This document shows, in pieces, positions 1 through 5,608 of a stretch of 5,608 nucleotides of DNA (the stretch's first letter is position 1; the number at the start of each line of letters is the position of its first letter). The notes beneath the pieces were generated by a model. The model saw nothing but the letters and a program-made list of their open reading frames with translations, made no database searches and was not told the origin of the DNA. Where the stretch lies: positions 8,810-14,417 of the forward strand of contig DDBK01000048.1 in the NCBI GenBank assembly GCA_002333095.1. The letters are read 5' to 3'. Position numbers and translations under genes: made by a program. This stretch comes from Cellvibrionales bacterium UBA2034. Its GTDB lineage: Bacteria > Pseudomonadota > Gammaproteobacteria > Pseudomonadales > UBA7239.

Positions 1-137
1 TTAAAGGGTAGTGCAGTATTGTCATGCCAGAAATCACGCGTGTGTGAGCGTGGCACGGCAACCAGCAGGGAGGCATCATATTGATCCCCATACGCAGTGT
101 GTTTGCCAAGGGGCAATTGGCTGTAATCCATTGCCAT
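1..137 (-). CDS. queF: NADPH-dependent 7-cyano-7-deazaguanine reductase QueF, N-terminal part, cut by window edge
   Basis: QueF reduces preQ0 (7-cyano-7-deazaguanine) to preQ1 with NADPH in the cytoplasm, a step in making the tRNA nucleoside queuosine. Only about 45 N-terminal residues are visible. They include LGKHTAYGDQYDASLL followed by VPRSHTRD, which matches from memory the E. coli QueF pattern LGKxTxYxDxYDASLLxxVPRxxxRD. This N-terminal block belongs to the long, two-domain QueF type. The catalytic Cys and Asp lie in the missing part. Two in-frame ATGs are possible. The one at 135-137 overlaps the yadH stop codon as TGATG and suggests translational coupling. The one at 129-131 lies 5 nt past that stop. 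Neither has a strong Shine-Dalgarno sequence; a G-rich stretch about 12 nt upstream fits the first better. The gene is probably co-transcribed with yadGH. Its link to an ABC exporter is positional only. The identification is firm despite the short fragment. Confidence 0.87.
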   Translation of the reverse strand, partial: MAMDYSQLPLGKHTAYGDQYDASLLVAVPRSHTRDFWHDNTALPF

Positions 138-910
138 CAGCTGCGCAGGCCCCGGCCTTTGTTCAGCAAGTGCATCGCAAATGCACCTGCAACGATAATA
201 AAAAATATGATCATGCCAAAAGCAAAATGGATATTGACATCGCTGATGCCGAGTACGCCGTAGCGGAATGCATTCACCATATAAAGAATTGGATTGATTT
301 GCGAGACAGCTTGCCAGAACGGGGGCAAGAGGTTTATGGAGTAAAACACTCCGCCAAGGTAAGTGAGCGGCGTCAGGACAAACGTCGGTATGATGGAAAT
401 ATCATCAAAACTTTTGGCATACACTGCATTGATCAGGCCGGCCAGTGAAAACAGGATTGATGTCAGTAGCACCACACTGACCATCACGCCCCAATGTTGT
501 ATGTGCAGGTGTGTGAAAAACAGGGAAAGCAAGGTGACAATCAGTCCGATGCACAAACCGCGGGCAACGCCGCCTGCAATGTAGCCGGCGAGAATGACCC
601 AGTTGGGGATTGGTGCAATCAACTGTTCTTCTATACTGCGCTGGAATTTATTGCCGTAAAAAGATGAAACAACATTGGCGTAGGCATTGGTCAGTACAGA
701 CATCATGATCAGGCCCGGCACAACAAACTGCATGTAGCTGAAGCCGCCCATCTCCCCGATCCTGCTACCAATCAACGTTCCGAAAATAACAAAATAGAGT
801 GCCATTGTGATAACAGGCGGCAGTAATGTCTGTACCCAGATTCGGGTAAACCGGCGGATTTCCCTGATCAGGATGGTCTGGAATGCAATCCAGGTTTCGT
901 AGGCATTCAT
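137..910 (-). CDS. yadH: ABC-2 type transporter permease, YadH-like
   Basis: This is the integral inner-membrane half of an ABC-2 type exporter, 257 residues long and almost the same length as E. coli YadH. Hydrophobicity read by eye suggests six membrane segments near residues 26-48, 60-82, 105-133, 140-163, 171-193 and 228-248. A charged cytoplasmic N-terminus (REIRRFTRIW) precedes the first. The conserved ABC-2 region is visible around residues 177-217: VLTPLTYLGGVFYSINLLPP, then NPILYMVNAFRYG. The start ATG at 908-910 overlaps the ATPase stop as ATGA and has a G-rich stretch (GGGGG) a few bases upstream, which supports both the start and translational coupling. The subunit should dimerise and pair with the YadG-like ATPase encoded just before it. 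The substrate of YadGH is not established as far as I know. The ABC-2 fold also covers polysaccharide, drug and lipid exporters, so the substrate is left open. Confidence 0.93.
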   Translation of the reverse strand: MNAYETWIAFQTILIREIRRFTRIWVQTLLPPVITMALYFVIFGTLIGSRIGEMGGFSYMQFVVPGLIMMSVLTNAYANVVSSFYGNKFQRSIEEQLIAPIPNWVILAGYIAGGVARGLCIGLIVTLLSLFFTHLHIQHWGVMVSVVLLTSILFSLAGLINAVYAKSFDDISIIPTFVLTPLTYLGGVFYSINLLPPFWQAVSQINPILYMVNAFRYGVLGISDVNIHFAFGMIIFFIIVAGAFAMHLLNKGRGLRS

Positions 911-1848
911 GCTGCAGCCCCCGATTTATGGCTATCATCCTGGTTCAACAGTTTTACAAACAGTTCTTCAAGGCGGTTAGCTTTGTTGCGCATGCTGACA
1001 ATATGGATATCTTGCGCGCTGAGCGCGTTGAAGAGGTGATTCAGATCGGTTCCGCGTTTGATTTCCACTTCGAGTACGTGCGTATCTGTTTTGTGTATGA
1101 CAAAGCCCGGTATCGCAGGAGTTGTAGTGAGCGCCTCACGGGTATCCATGACAAACGTTTCCTGATCCAGTTGCTTGATCAGTGATTTCATGTCCGTGTT
1201 TTCAATAATCAGGCCTTTGTTGATAATCGCAATATGTCTGCAGAGATTTTCTGCTTCTTCCAGATAATGCGTAGTGAGAATAATGGTCGTTCCTGCTTTG
1301 TTGATTTCCTGCAGAAATTCCCACATTGATCGCCGCAATTCAATGTCAACACCGGCAGTGGGCTCATCCAGTATCAGCAATCTGGGTTCATGAATTAGTC
1401 CGCGTGCAATCATGAGTCTGCGTTTCATGCCGCCGGACAACATACGTGCCGGTGTGTTTCGCTTGTCCCACAGGTCGAGTTTTTTCATATAAAACTCGGC
1501 CCTTGATTTGGCTACGCTGGATGGCAAACCATAATAGCCCGCTTGCGTTTTGATGATATCAAAGACTTTTTCAAACTGGCTGAAGTTAAATTCCTGGGGC
1601 ACCACGCCGATATTTTTACGGGCTTCTGCAAAATGCGTGTCGATATCCAGTCCAAAAATCTTGACGTTGCCGGATGTCTTTCTCACCAGTGAGCAAAGGA
1701 TGCCGATAATTGTGGATTTTCCAGCGCCGTTCGGGCCCAGCAGGGCAAAAAAATCGCCCTGATTAACATCCAGCGATACCCCCTTCAGTGCAGAGAAGCC
1801 GTTGTCATAGGTTTTGTGCAGATTATGGATAGAAACCGCGCAGTCCAT
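907..1848 (-). CDS. yadG: ABC transporter ATP-binding protein, YadG-like
   Basis: This cytoplasmic ATPase subunit of an ABC-2 exporter hydrolyses ATP to power the permease encoded next. It has 313 residues, close to E. coli YadG (about 308), with long near-identical stretches from memory such as MLSGGMKRRLMIAR and NKANRLEELFV. All nucleotide-binding motifs are intact: Walker A GPNGAGKST (38-46), Q-loop Gln85 in GVVPQ, signature LSGGM (137-141), Walker B LLILDEP with Asp161 and Glu162, D-loop AGVD (165-168) and switch His194 in TTHYLEE. A C-terminal region of about 90 residues follows the ATPase core, as in YadG. The ATG at 1846-1848 has AGG (1855-1857) six bases upstream. The stop overlaps the yadH start by 4 nt. 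A possible extended -10 promoter lies upstream at 1881-1889. No terminator separates the gene from the tRNA-Gly upstream, so read-through from the tRNA promoter is possible. The transported substrate is unknown. Confidence 0.95.
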   Translation of the reverse strand: MDCAVSIHNLHKTYDNGFSALKGVSLDVNQGDFFALLGPNGAGKSTIIGILCSLVRKTSGNVKIFGLDIDTHFAEARKNIGVVPQEFNFSQFEKVFDIIKTQAGYYGLPSSVAKSRAEFYMKKLDLWDKRNTPARMLSGGMKRRLMIARGLIHEPRLLILDEPTAGVDIELRRSMWEFLQEINKAGTTIILTTHYLEEAENLCRHIAIINKGLIIENTDMKSLIKQLDQETFVMDTREALTTTPAIPGFVIHKTDTHVLEVEIKRGTDLNHLFNALSAQDIHIVSMRNKANRLEELFVKLLNQDDSHKSGAAA

Positions 1849-1880
1849 CGTGTACCTGAAGCCATGGATATGGAATGCAG

Positions 1881-1909
1881 ATTATGCCAGATGGCAAGCG
1901 GCTCATTGA
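1881..1909 (-). promoter_or_regulatory. Possible extended -10 promoter for yadG
   Basis: Read on the minus strand, TGG followed by CATAAT (ATTATG at 1881-1886, TG element in 1887-1889) resembles an extended -10 box (TGnTATAAT). The hexamer 17 nt upstream, TCAATG at 1904-1909, is a poor -35. Start of transcription would fall near 1874, giving a leader of about 25 nt before the yadG ATG. This is the best candidate in the 105-nt gap, but it is only a consensus match by eye. Confidence 0.35.
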
Positions 1910-1953
1910 GCAGGGATGCTGCCCAAGGGATAAAAAAGAGGGAATGGTAAAAA

Positions 1954-2029
<76 letters not shown>

Positions 2030-2037
2030 CTGATACG

Positions 2038-2057
2038 CTGACACCTGAGGGTGTCAG
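2038..2057 (-). other. Perfect hairpin in the tRNA-Glu/tRNA-Gly spacer
   Basis: CTGACACC (2038-2045) and GGTGTCAG (2050-2057) form a perfect 8-bp stem with a 4-nt loop. It occupies half of the 38-nt spacer between the two tRNAs. No T-run follows on either strand, so it does not look like an intrinsic terminator. A role in precursor processing, for example as a spacer helix next to RNase E or RNase P cleavage sites, is inference. Confidence 0.6.
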
Positions 2058-2067
2058 TAGAAATAAA

Positions 2068-2143
2068 TGGCGTCCCCTAGGGGAGTCGAACCCCTGTCGC
2101 CGCCGTGAAAGGGCGGTGTCCTAGGCCTCTAGACGAAGGGGAC
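2068..2143 (-). tRNA. tRNA-Glu (anticodon TTC)
   Basis: The gene is 76 nt long with CCA encoded at 2068-2070 and a G discriminator at 2071. The acceptor stem pairs GTCCCCT (2137-2143) with AGGGGAC (2072-2078). The anticodon stem CCGCC/GGCGG encloses the loop CTTTCAC with anticodon TTC (2107-2109), reading GAA and GAG. The T-arm AGGGG-TTCGACT-CCCCT is perfect. As I remember it, the E. coli tRNA-Glu gene differs at only a few positions, mainly in the D-loop and the variable and T loops. It is the first gene of a two-tRNA unit with its own promoter. Confidence 0.98.
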
Positions 2144-2163
2144 GCGTAGGTCTCCGTTTGGAG

Positions 2164-2199
2164 AGGGCGCATTTTATGGAGCGGGGCAGTATGCGTCAA
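2164..2199 (-). promoter_or_regulatory. Sigma70-type promoter of the tRNA-Glu/tRNA-Gly unit
   Basis: On the minus strand TTGACG (2194-2199) is a 5/6 match to the -35 box and TAAAAT (2171-2176) a 5/6 match to the -10 box, with an optimal 17-nt spacer. The bases just after the -10 are GCGCCC, a GC-rich discriminator typical of stable-RNA promoters under stringent (ppGpp/DksA) control. Transcription would start near 2164, about 20 nt before mature tRNA-Glu. That short leader can fold into a 5-bp hairpin (2151-2164). The regulation is inferred from the discriminator alone. Confidence 0.85.
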
Positions 2200-2220
2200 G
2201 GTCTTTTGGCAACTATTGCT

Positions 2221-2251
2221 AAAAACAAAGCCAGCATGGCGCTGGCTTGTT
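2221..2251 (-). terminator. Rho-independent terminator after the carboxylase genes
   Basis: Read on the minus strand, AAGCCAGC and GCTGGCTT form an 8-bp stem (arms 2241-2248 and 2228-2235) around a 5-nt loop. It can be extended past a bulged base, and TGTTTTT follows (T-run at 2221-2225). It starts about 30 nt after the carboxylase stop codon and ends about 20 nt before the tRNA promoter, so it separates the two transcription units. It is directional: no T-run follows on the plus strand. Confidence 0.88.
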
Positions 2252-2280
2252 GAGGTGATGTATCAGCAATAGAGGTGTAG

Positions 2281-5124
2281 TCAGATGTTCTTGCTGATGA
2301 ACTCGTCAGTGTATTTTTTCTGGCGTGCTGCAATCTGCTCAGGTAATTCAACCTTCACGATCTCGTCTGGCGCAATCTTGAACAGCGGTTGTCCTTTCTT
2401 GATAATCGCGCCATCAGCTTCAACGAGTACAGCAGTCACGGTGCCTGAGAAGGGTGCATACACTTTGTTAAACATTTTCATGACTTCAACGATGTACAAG
2501 ACATCCCCTTTATTGAAGTGCGTGCCGACTTCAAGAAATTTCGCGTGTCCCGGTGCTTCCCTCGGGTAGAACATGCCGCCTGATACTGCGAGAATTTCAT
2601 CAGACTTCGCTGCTGGCGGTGGGACCATGACTTTTGCCATGCGATCCTGCAGTTCCTTGTCATTGAGATTGTCAGGTATATCAATCGACAGGTCGGCATT
2701 GACTTTCAATGTGTAAAAACCTGCTTTGTCGGCAATATATGGCAGGAGGCTAAGGATGTCGCTACCAGCTTGATAACCGGCATGCGCAGCCTGCACATTG
2801 ACCCAATCTTTTTTCGCAATGCCTTTAGGTGGCTCCTTGCCTGCAAGCAGGATTTGCAAGGCATCCCATGAAGGTGCGCCCAGTTTTTCATCCAGCGTTG
2901 CATAAAAATTCACGGCATCGTGCAGCACTTCGCTATCGTGATCCCATATCACATAGGAGGCCGGCGCTTTGTCTTGCGCCTCCATATTCAGGTAGTGATA
3001 AGTGTCGGCCAGCAATTTCACCGGATTTTCCAGCCAGCTGACTTTGCCTTTTACTACCTTGAAGTGTGATTTATGGATGCTCAGCCAGCCTGACAAGATG
3101 TGGGGATTGCTGAGGAGCGGAGCGAATATACGATCAAACAATGTGATCTTGCGATCTACAACAGCGGCAACGGCCGCCTGTGCCGTTTTGTCTGCATCGG
3201 CAATGGCTGCCTTACGCACTGCTTTCCAGGCATGTTCCAGATTGATCTGGTTGGCTTGTTCTTTCAGCATGCCAACCAGCGTCAGGTAGGGGACAATAAA
3301 TCGCGTGGTGGGTCGTGCATTGATATTGTTGCCAATAAACCAGTTCACTAGCCCGTAGTGAAAATCAAGATTGGTGGCAAGGTCTTTGCCGCGCAGCACG
3401 GTGCGGCGCAGCACTTCGCTCATGGAGAGATAAGTACTCATCCGGTCATTGCCTGTGGTCAGCAACAATGCAATGTTCGAATCGTACGCACCAGCCAAGG
3501 TGTATTTCATGAATACATCGGTGTCGGGATTGTGCAGTGAGATGCCCTGGTCGTCGCGAATTTCCCCGTCAATCGGATCAGACCATTTGGTGATAATACC
3601 CCCGGCATGCGGCTGCAATGCATCATTGGTGGCATTCAGGCGAGCCTCTACGGAGGACAATTCCCTCACGCTGCGCGTTGGTCTGGGCAAGCGTTTGCCG
3701 TGGCGCGCCAGCAATACCATCACGTTAACCAGCGAAGTCACAGTGAAATGTTCGTCAGCGTTATCCGGGTTGGAAAAGGTGAGTGCATAGCACAGTTCAG
3801 TGACACGGTGTTCAACCTGAATCCGTGTATTCATTTCCATAAAATAATGGCGTTCGCCATCCACAATACATTCAAATGTGGCAACCGAATTGAGTTTTAC
3901 GGCGGTGCCAAATCGCACGCCTTCTTCTTCCATTTTGCCCAGTATCTGGATGTCGCGTTCAAGCTGTGTAGCTTCGGCTTTTTTGCCGGCCGCTTTTGCT
4001 TCTGCATGAGCATTGACCAGATCTTCATGGATGACAGAAACCTCCAGAAGTTTTTGCTCGTGCATTTGCAATGAGCAGTCACGGCCGCCCATGGTGATGC
4101 ACCAGTCGCCGTTACCCACCACTTGAATTTCCTGGTGGCGGGTTGTTTCTATATTCATCTCGATCAGTACGTTTTTGTTGTCACCCACGCCATTGCATTT
4201 CACTTCAGCCAGCACTTCACGCACCAGTGCAGGCGTGACGGCTGCAGCTTGCTTGAGTTGTTCTTCTTTCGTGCCTTTATAGGAGGAGGGCGCATTCAGG
4301 ATACGCTGGCCTTTGCCGCCACCACCAGAAATAGCTTTCAGGCGGAAACGGTTATTCGGATTTTCTTTAAAGACTTTCAGCATTTCCTTGTGCAGTGCTG
4401 CTCCCAGATCATCTACCGTGATCACGTCTACACGTGCTTTATAGGATGCGGCAAGTACAGCTTCAGCCTTGTCTTCAAGTGTCTTCAGTTTGTCGAGTTT
4501 GACATCCAGTTTGAATTCCTTGACGCACTTGGCCAGTGCGGCTTCATCCTTGTATTTGGCCAGCAAGGCCAGTGTGGTGCCGTTGTTGATGCCGGGCGTC
4601 ACAGACACGCCGGCTTGCAGGGCAGTGCGTTTGGCTTCGTCTTTCAAACCTGCTGCGCTTTGGGTAAACGAACCGGGGCCGATAAATATCAGGCCGGCAT
4701 CTTCCATGGCTTGTACCATTTCAGCGTCTTCAGACATAAAGCCATAGCCAGCAAAAATACTGTTGTAGCCGTTTTCATGGGCGATACTGACTATTTGCTG
4801 GATGCGCTGGTGGCGTTCTTCCTTGTTTGCGCCAGTGTAATCCGGCACGCGGTGGACGCGGGATGGATCAGTGAGTTTGCGCAGCTCGGGTGCCAGTGCG
4901 TTGGTGTAAGTGATGGAATCTTTTTCAGACAACAGGATGCCATAGCCATGGATGCCCATCTCATCGAACACATCCATGGCTTCCTTGCGGATCGGGCCAC
5001 GGCAAATAATCAGCGGTTTCATGTCCCTGCAGTCAAAACTGCGAACCCACTCGGATGAATGTTGGTCCAGGCGACGGTCACTGTGTATCAATGGATTGTT
5101 CAAGTAATTCTTTTTACTGCCCAC
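2281..5124 (-). CDS. Biotin carboxylase / biotin carboxyl carrier fusion subunit of an acyl-CoA carboxylase
   Basis: This 947-residue cytoplasmic protein should carboxylate biotin with ATP and bicarbonate and carry it to the carboxyltransferase encoded just upstream. Residues 1-34 are an extension; the biotin carboxylase fold begins at MKPLIICRGPIRKEA (35). By-eye alignment to E. coli AccC gives Lys161 (K116), Lys263 (K159), glycine loop SGGGGKGQR (266-274), Glu322 (E201), His330 (H209), Lys358 (K238), Glu418 (E276), Glu430 (E288), Asn432, Arg434 (R292), Glu438 (E296) and Arg523 (R338). AccC K202 appears as Met323 and H236 as Glu356. An insertion of roughly 55 residues lies within 184-258. 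Residues 590-840 are unrecognised and occupy the place of the BT domain of propionyl-CoA carboxylase alpha. Residues 840-918 form an AccB-like biotinyl domain with biotin-accepting Lys883 in EVMKM; a 29-residue tail follows. The start is GTG with AGAGG 8 nt upstream. Substrate unknown; acetyl- or propionyl-CoA are the obvious candidates, with pyruvate carboxylase-type use less likely. Confidence 0.9.
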   Translation of the reverse strand: MGSKKNYLNNPLIHSDRRLDQHSSEWVRSFDCRDMKPLIICRGPIRKEAMDVFDEMGIHGYGILLSEKDSITYTNALAPELRKLTDPSRVHRVPDYTGANKEERHQRIQQIVSIAHENGYNSIFAGYGFMSEDAEMVQAMEDAGLIFIGPGSFTQSAAGLKDEAKRTALQAGVSVTPGINNGTTLALLAKYKDEAALAKCVKEFKLDVKLDKLKTLEDKAEAVLAASYKARVDVITVDDLGAALHKEMLKVFKENPNNRFRLKAISGGGGKGQRILNAPSSYKGTKEEQLKQAAAVTPALVREVLAEVKCNGVGDNKNVLIEMNIETTRHQEIQVVGNGDWCITMGGRDCSLQMHEQKLLEVSVIHEDLVNAHAEAKAAGKKAEATQLERDIQILGKMEEEGVRFGTAVKLNSVATFECIVDGERHYFMEMNTRIQVEHRVTELCYALTFSNPDNADEHFTVTSLVNVMVLLARHGKRLPRPTRSVRELSSVEARLNATNDALQPHAGGIITKWSDPIDGEIRDDQGISLHNPDTDVFMKYTLAGAYDSNIALLLTTGNDRMSTYLSMSEVLRRTVLRGKDLATNLDFHYGLVNWFIGNNINARPTTRFIVPYLTLVGMLKEQANQINLEHAWKAVRKAAIADADKTAQAAVAAVVDRKITLFDRIFAPLLSNPHILSGWLSIHKSHFKVVKGKVSWLENPVKLLADTYHYLNMEAQDKAPASYVIWDHDSEVLHDAVNFYATLDEKLGAPSWDALQILLAGKEPPKGIAKKDWVNVQAAHAGYQAGSDILSLLPYIADKAGFYTLKVNADLSIDIPDNLNDKELQDRMAKVMVPPPAAKSDEILAVSGGMFYPREAPGHAKFLEVGTHFNKGDVLYIVEVMKMFNKVYAPFSGTVTAVLVEADGAIIKKGQPLFKIAPDEIVKVELPEQIAARQKKYTDEFISKNI

Positions 5125-5132
5125 GGTATAAA

Positions 5133-5137
5133 CCTCT
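5133..5137 (-). promoter_or_regulatory. Shine-Dalgarno site that fixes the GTG start of the biotin carboxylase gene
   Basis: AGAGG on the minus strand ends 8 nt before the GTG at 5122-5124. The biotin carboxylase fold itself seems to begin only at Met35, so without this site the later ATG would look the natural start. The good spacing favours the GTG and hence a real 34-residue N-terminal extension. Confidence 0.6.
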
Positions 5138-5174
5138 AGAATTTTTATCTTGTCTGATGAGTATGTTGGATCAA

Positions 5175-5608
5175 TCAGAAGAATTCGCGCTGGATATCAC
5201 ACAGCGGCGACGGTTTGTAACTGCGCAAATGCAATTCAAGATTCATCGCAATTTCCTTGCGTAAATCAGAAGGCATCACAATCGATGAAATAGAACCGAG
5301 CGAAAGAGCCTCATTCGGGTTCATCAATTCACGCTCGTAGCGTTGCGCCAGTAAACCTTCTTCCTGCTTGCCCCAGGCGGCTGCACCTTGTGGATCTTTT
5401 GCAGCGCGCACTTTGACTTCTGCACGAATTTTGCGTACTTCGTCTTTGTAAACAAATTCCACACCGGCTGGCCCCATTACCGCAAGACGCGTAGTGGGCA
5501 GGGCAATGACATGGTCTGCCCCTGTCGGGTAGTTGTTGTAGGAAGCGTACGCGCCGCCGAATGCATTGCGGATGATCACAAGGAAGCGCGGGGTGCGAAG
5601 ATCAATAA
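5175..5608 (-). CDS. Acyl-CoA carboxylase carboxyltransferase (beta) subunit, C-terminal part, cut by window edge
   Basis: This subunit transfers the carboxyl group from carboxybiotin to an acyl-CoA. Only the last 143 residues are in the window; the reading frame runs open to the right edge. The segment RTPRFLVIIRNAFGGAYASY corresponds to the C-terminal crotonase-like half of propionyl-CoA carboxylase beta-type proteins, where the GGAY turn helps form the oxyanion hole. LPTTRLAVMGPAGVEFVY is the conserved strand and helix that follow. The end, GSISSIVMPSDLRKEI then LELHL, matches the family's usual closing motif (G-x-I-D-x-I-x-P-x-D-x-R); in this gene the Asp is replaced by Ser. The stop lies 50 nt before the biotin carboxylase gene, with no terminator between, so the two are very likely one operon and one enzyme. 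The acyl-CoA substrate depends on residues outside the window. Geranyl-, methylcrotonyl- or acetyl-CoA types cannot be excluded. Confidence 0.9.
   Translation of the reverse strand, partial: IDLRTPRFLVIIRNAFGGAYASYNNYPTGADHVIALPTTRLAVMGPAGVEFVYKDEVRKIRAEVKVRAAKDPQGAAAWGKQEEGLLAQRYERELMNPNEALSLGSISSIVMPSDLRKEIAMNLELHLRSYKPSPLCDIQREFF

Noticed and set aside
11..448. Plus-strand open frame of 145 codons at the left edge
   Set aside because: It is antisense to queF and the end of yadH, both recognised by conserved protein sequence. Its own translation has no known features.
3607..4074. Plus-strand open frame of 155 codons
   Set aside because: It lies entirely antisense to conserved biotin carboxylase motifs (EMNTRIQVEH, GGRDCSLQ) and has no recognisable domain or convincing ribosome-binding site.
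4123..5058. Plus-strand open frame of 311 codons antisense to the biotin carboxylase gene
   Set aside because: The opposite strand encodes a protein with clear active-site motifs. The antisense translation is rich in Cys, His and Phe and shows no family motif, as expected from a mirror of coding sequence.
5125..5174. Possible promoter in the 50-nt gap before the biotin carboxylase gene (TTGATC with downstream AGATAA/TAAAAA)
   Set aside because: The -35-like and -10-like boxes are weak and no pairing gives good spacing with a good -10. Co-transcription from upstream is simpler.

Overview
Every gene I can support in this window reads on the minus strand. The sequence looks like ordinary proteobacterial chromosome. 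Both tRNAs carry an encoded CCA, the tRNA-Glu gene closely resembles the E. coli one as I remember it, the ABC transporter pair is very close to E. coli YadG/YadH, and the partial gene at the left edge is a long-type QueF. Moderate GC content, YadGH-type genes and a two-gene acyl-CoA carboxylase would suit a beta- or gammaproteobacterium. I lean towards beta, but this is a guess from gene content and memory. No mobile element, CRISPR array or foreign island was seen.

Layout in transcription order (right to left). (1) Right edge: the last 143 residues of an acyl-CoA carboxylase carboxyltransferase subunit. (2) After 50 nt, a 947-residue protein joins an unusual biotin carboxylase to an AccB-like biotinyl domain. 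It starts at GTG behind a well-placed Shine-Dalgarno sequence. Together the two genes supply all the parts of a biotin-dependent acyl-CoA carboxylase: ATP-dependent carboxylation of biotin, a carrier domain, and carboxyl transfer. (3) A clear Rho-independent terminator ends this unit. (4) A strong sigma70-type promoter with a GC-rich discriminator drives tRNA-Glu(TTC) and then tRNA-Gly(GCC). The 38-nt spacer between them contains a perfect 8-bp hairpin. (5) An ABC exporter ATPase (yadG-like) and its permease (yadH-like) overlap by ATGA. The permease stop codon then overlaps or abuts the start of queF (TGATG), which leaves the window at the left edge. queF lies in a frame cut by the window end and is recognised from its N-terminal motif.

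The most unusual element is the carboxylase alpha-type chain. It keeps most residues of the biotin carboxylase active site and the biotinyl lysine. It also has an N-terminal extension, a long insertion before the glycine-rich loop, two substitutions at nucleotide-site positions, a central region of about 250 residues that I do not recognise, and a tail after the biotinyl domain. Its substrate cannot be read from the sequence; the AccB-like carrier domain makes acetyl-CoA one candidate.
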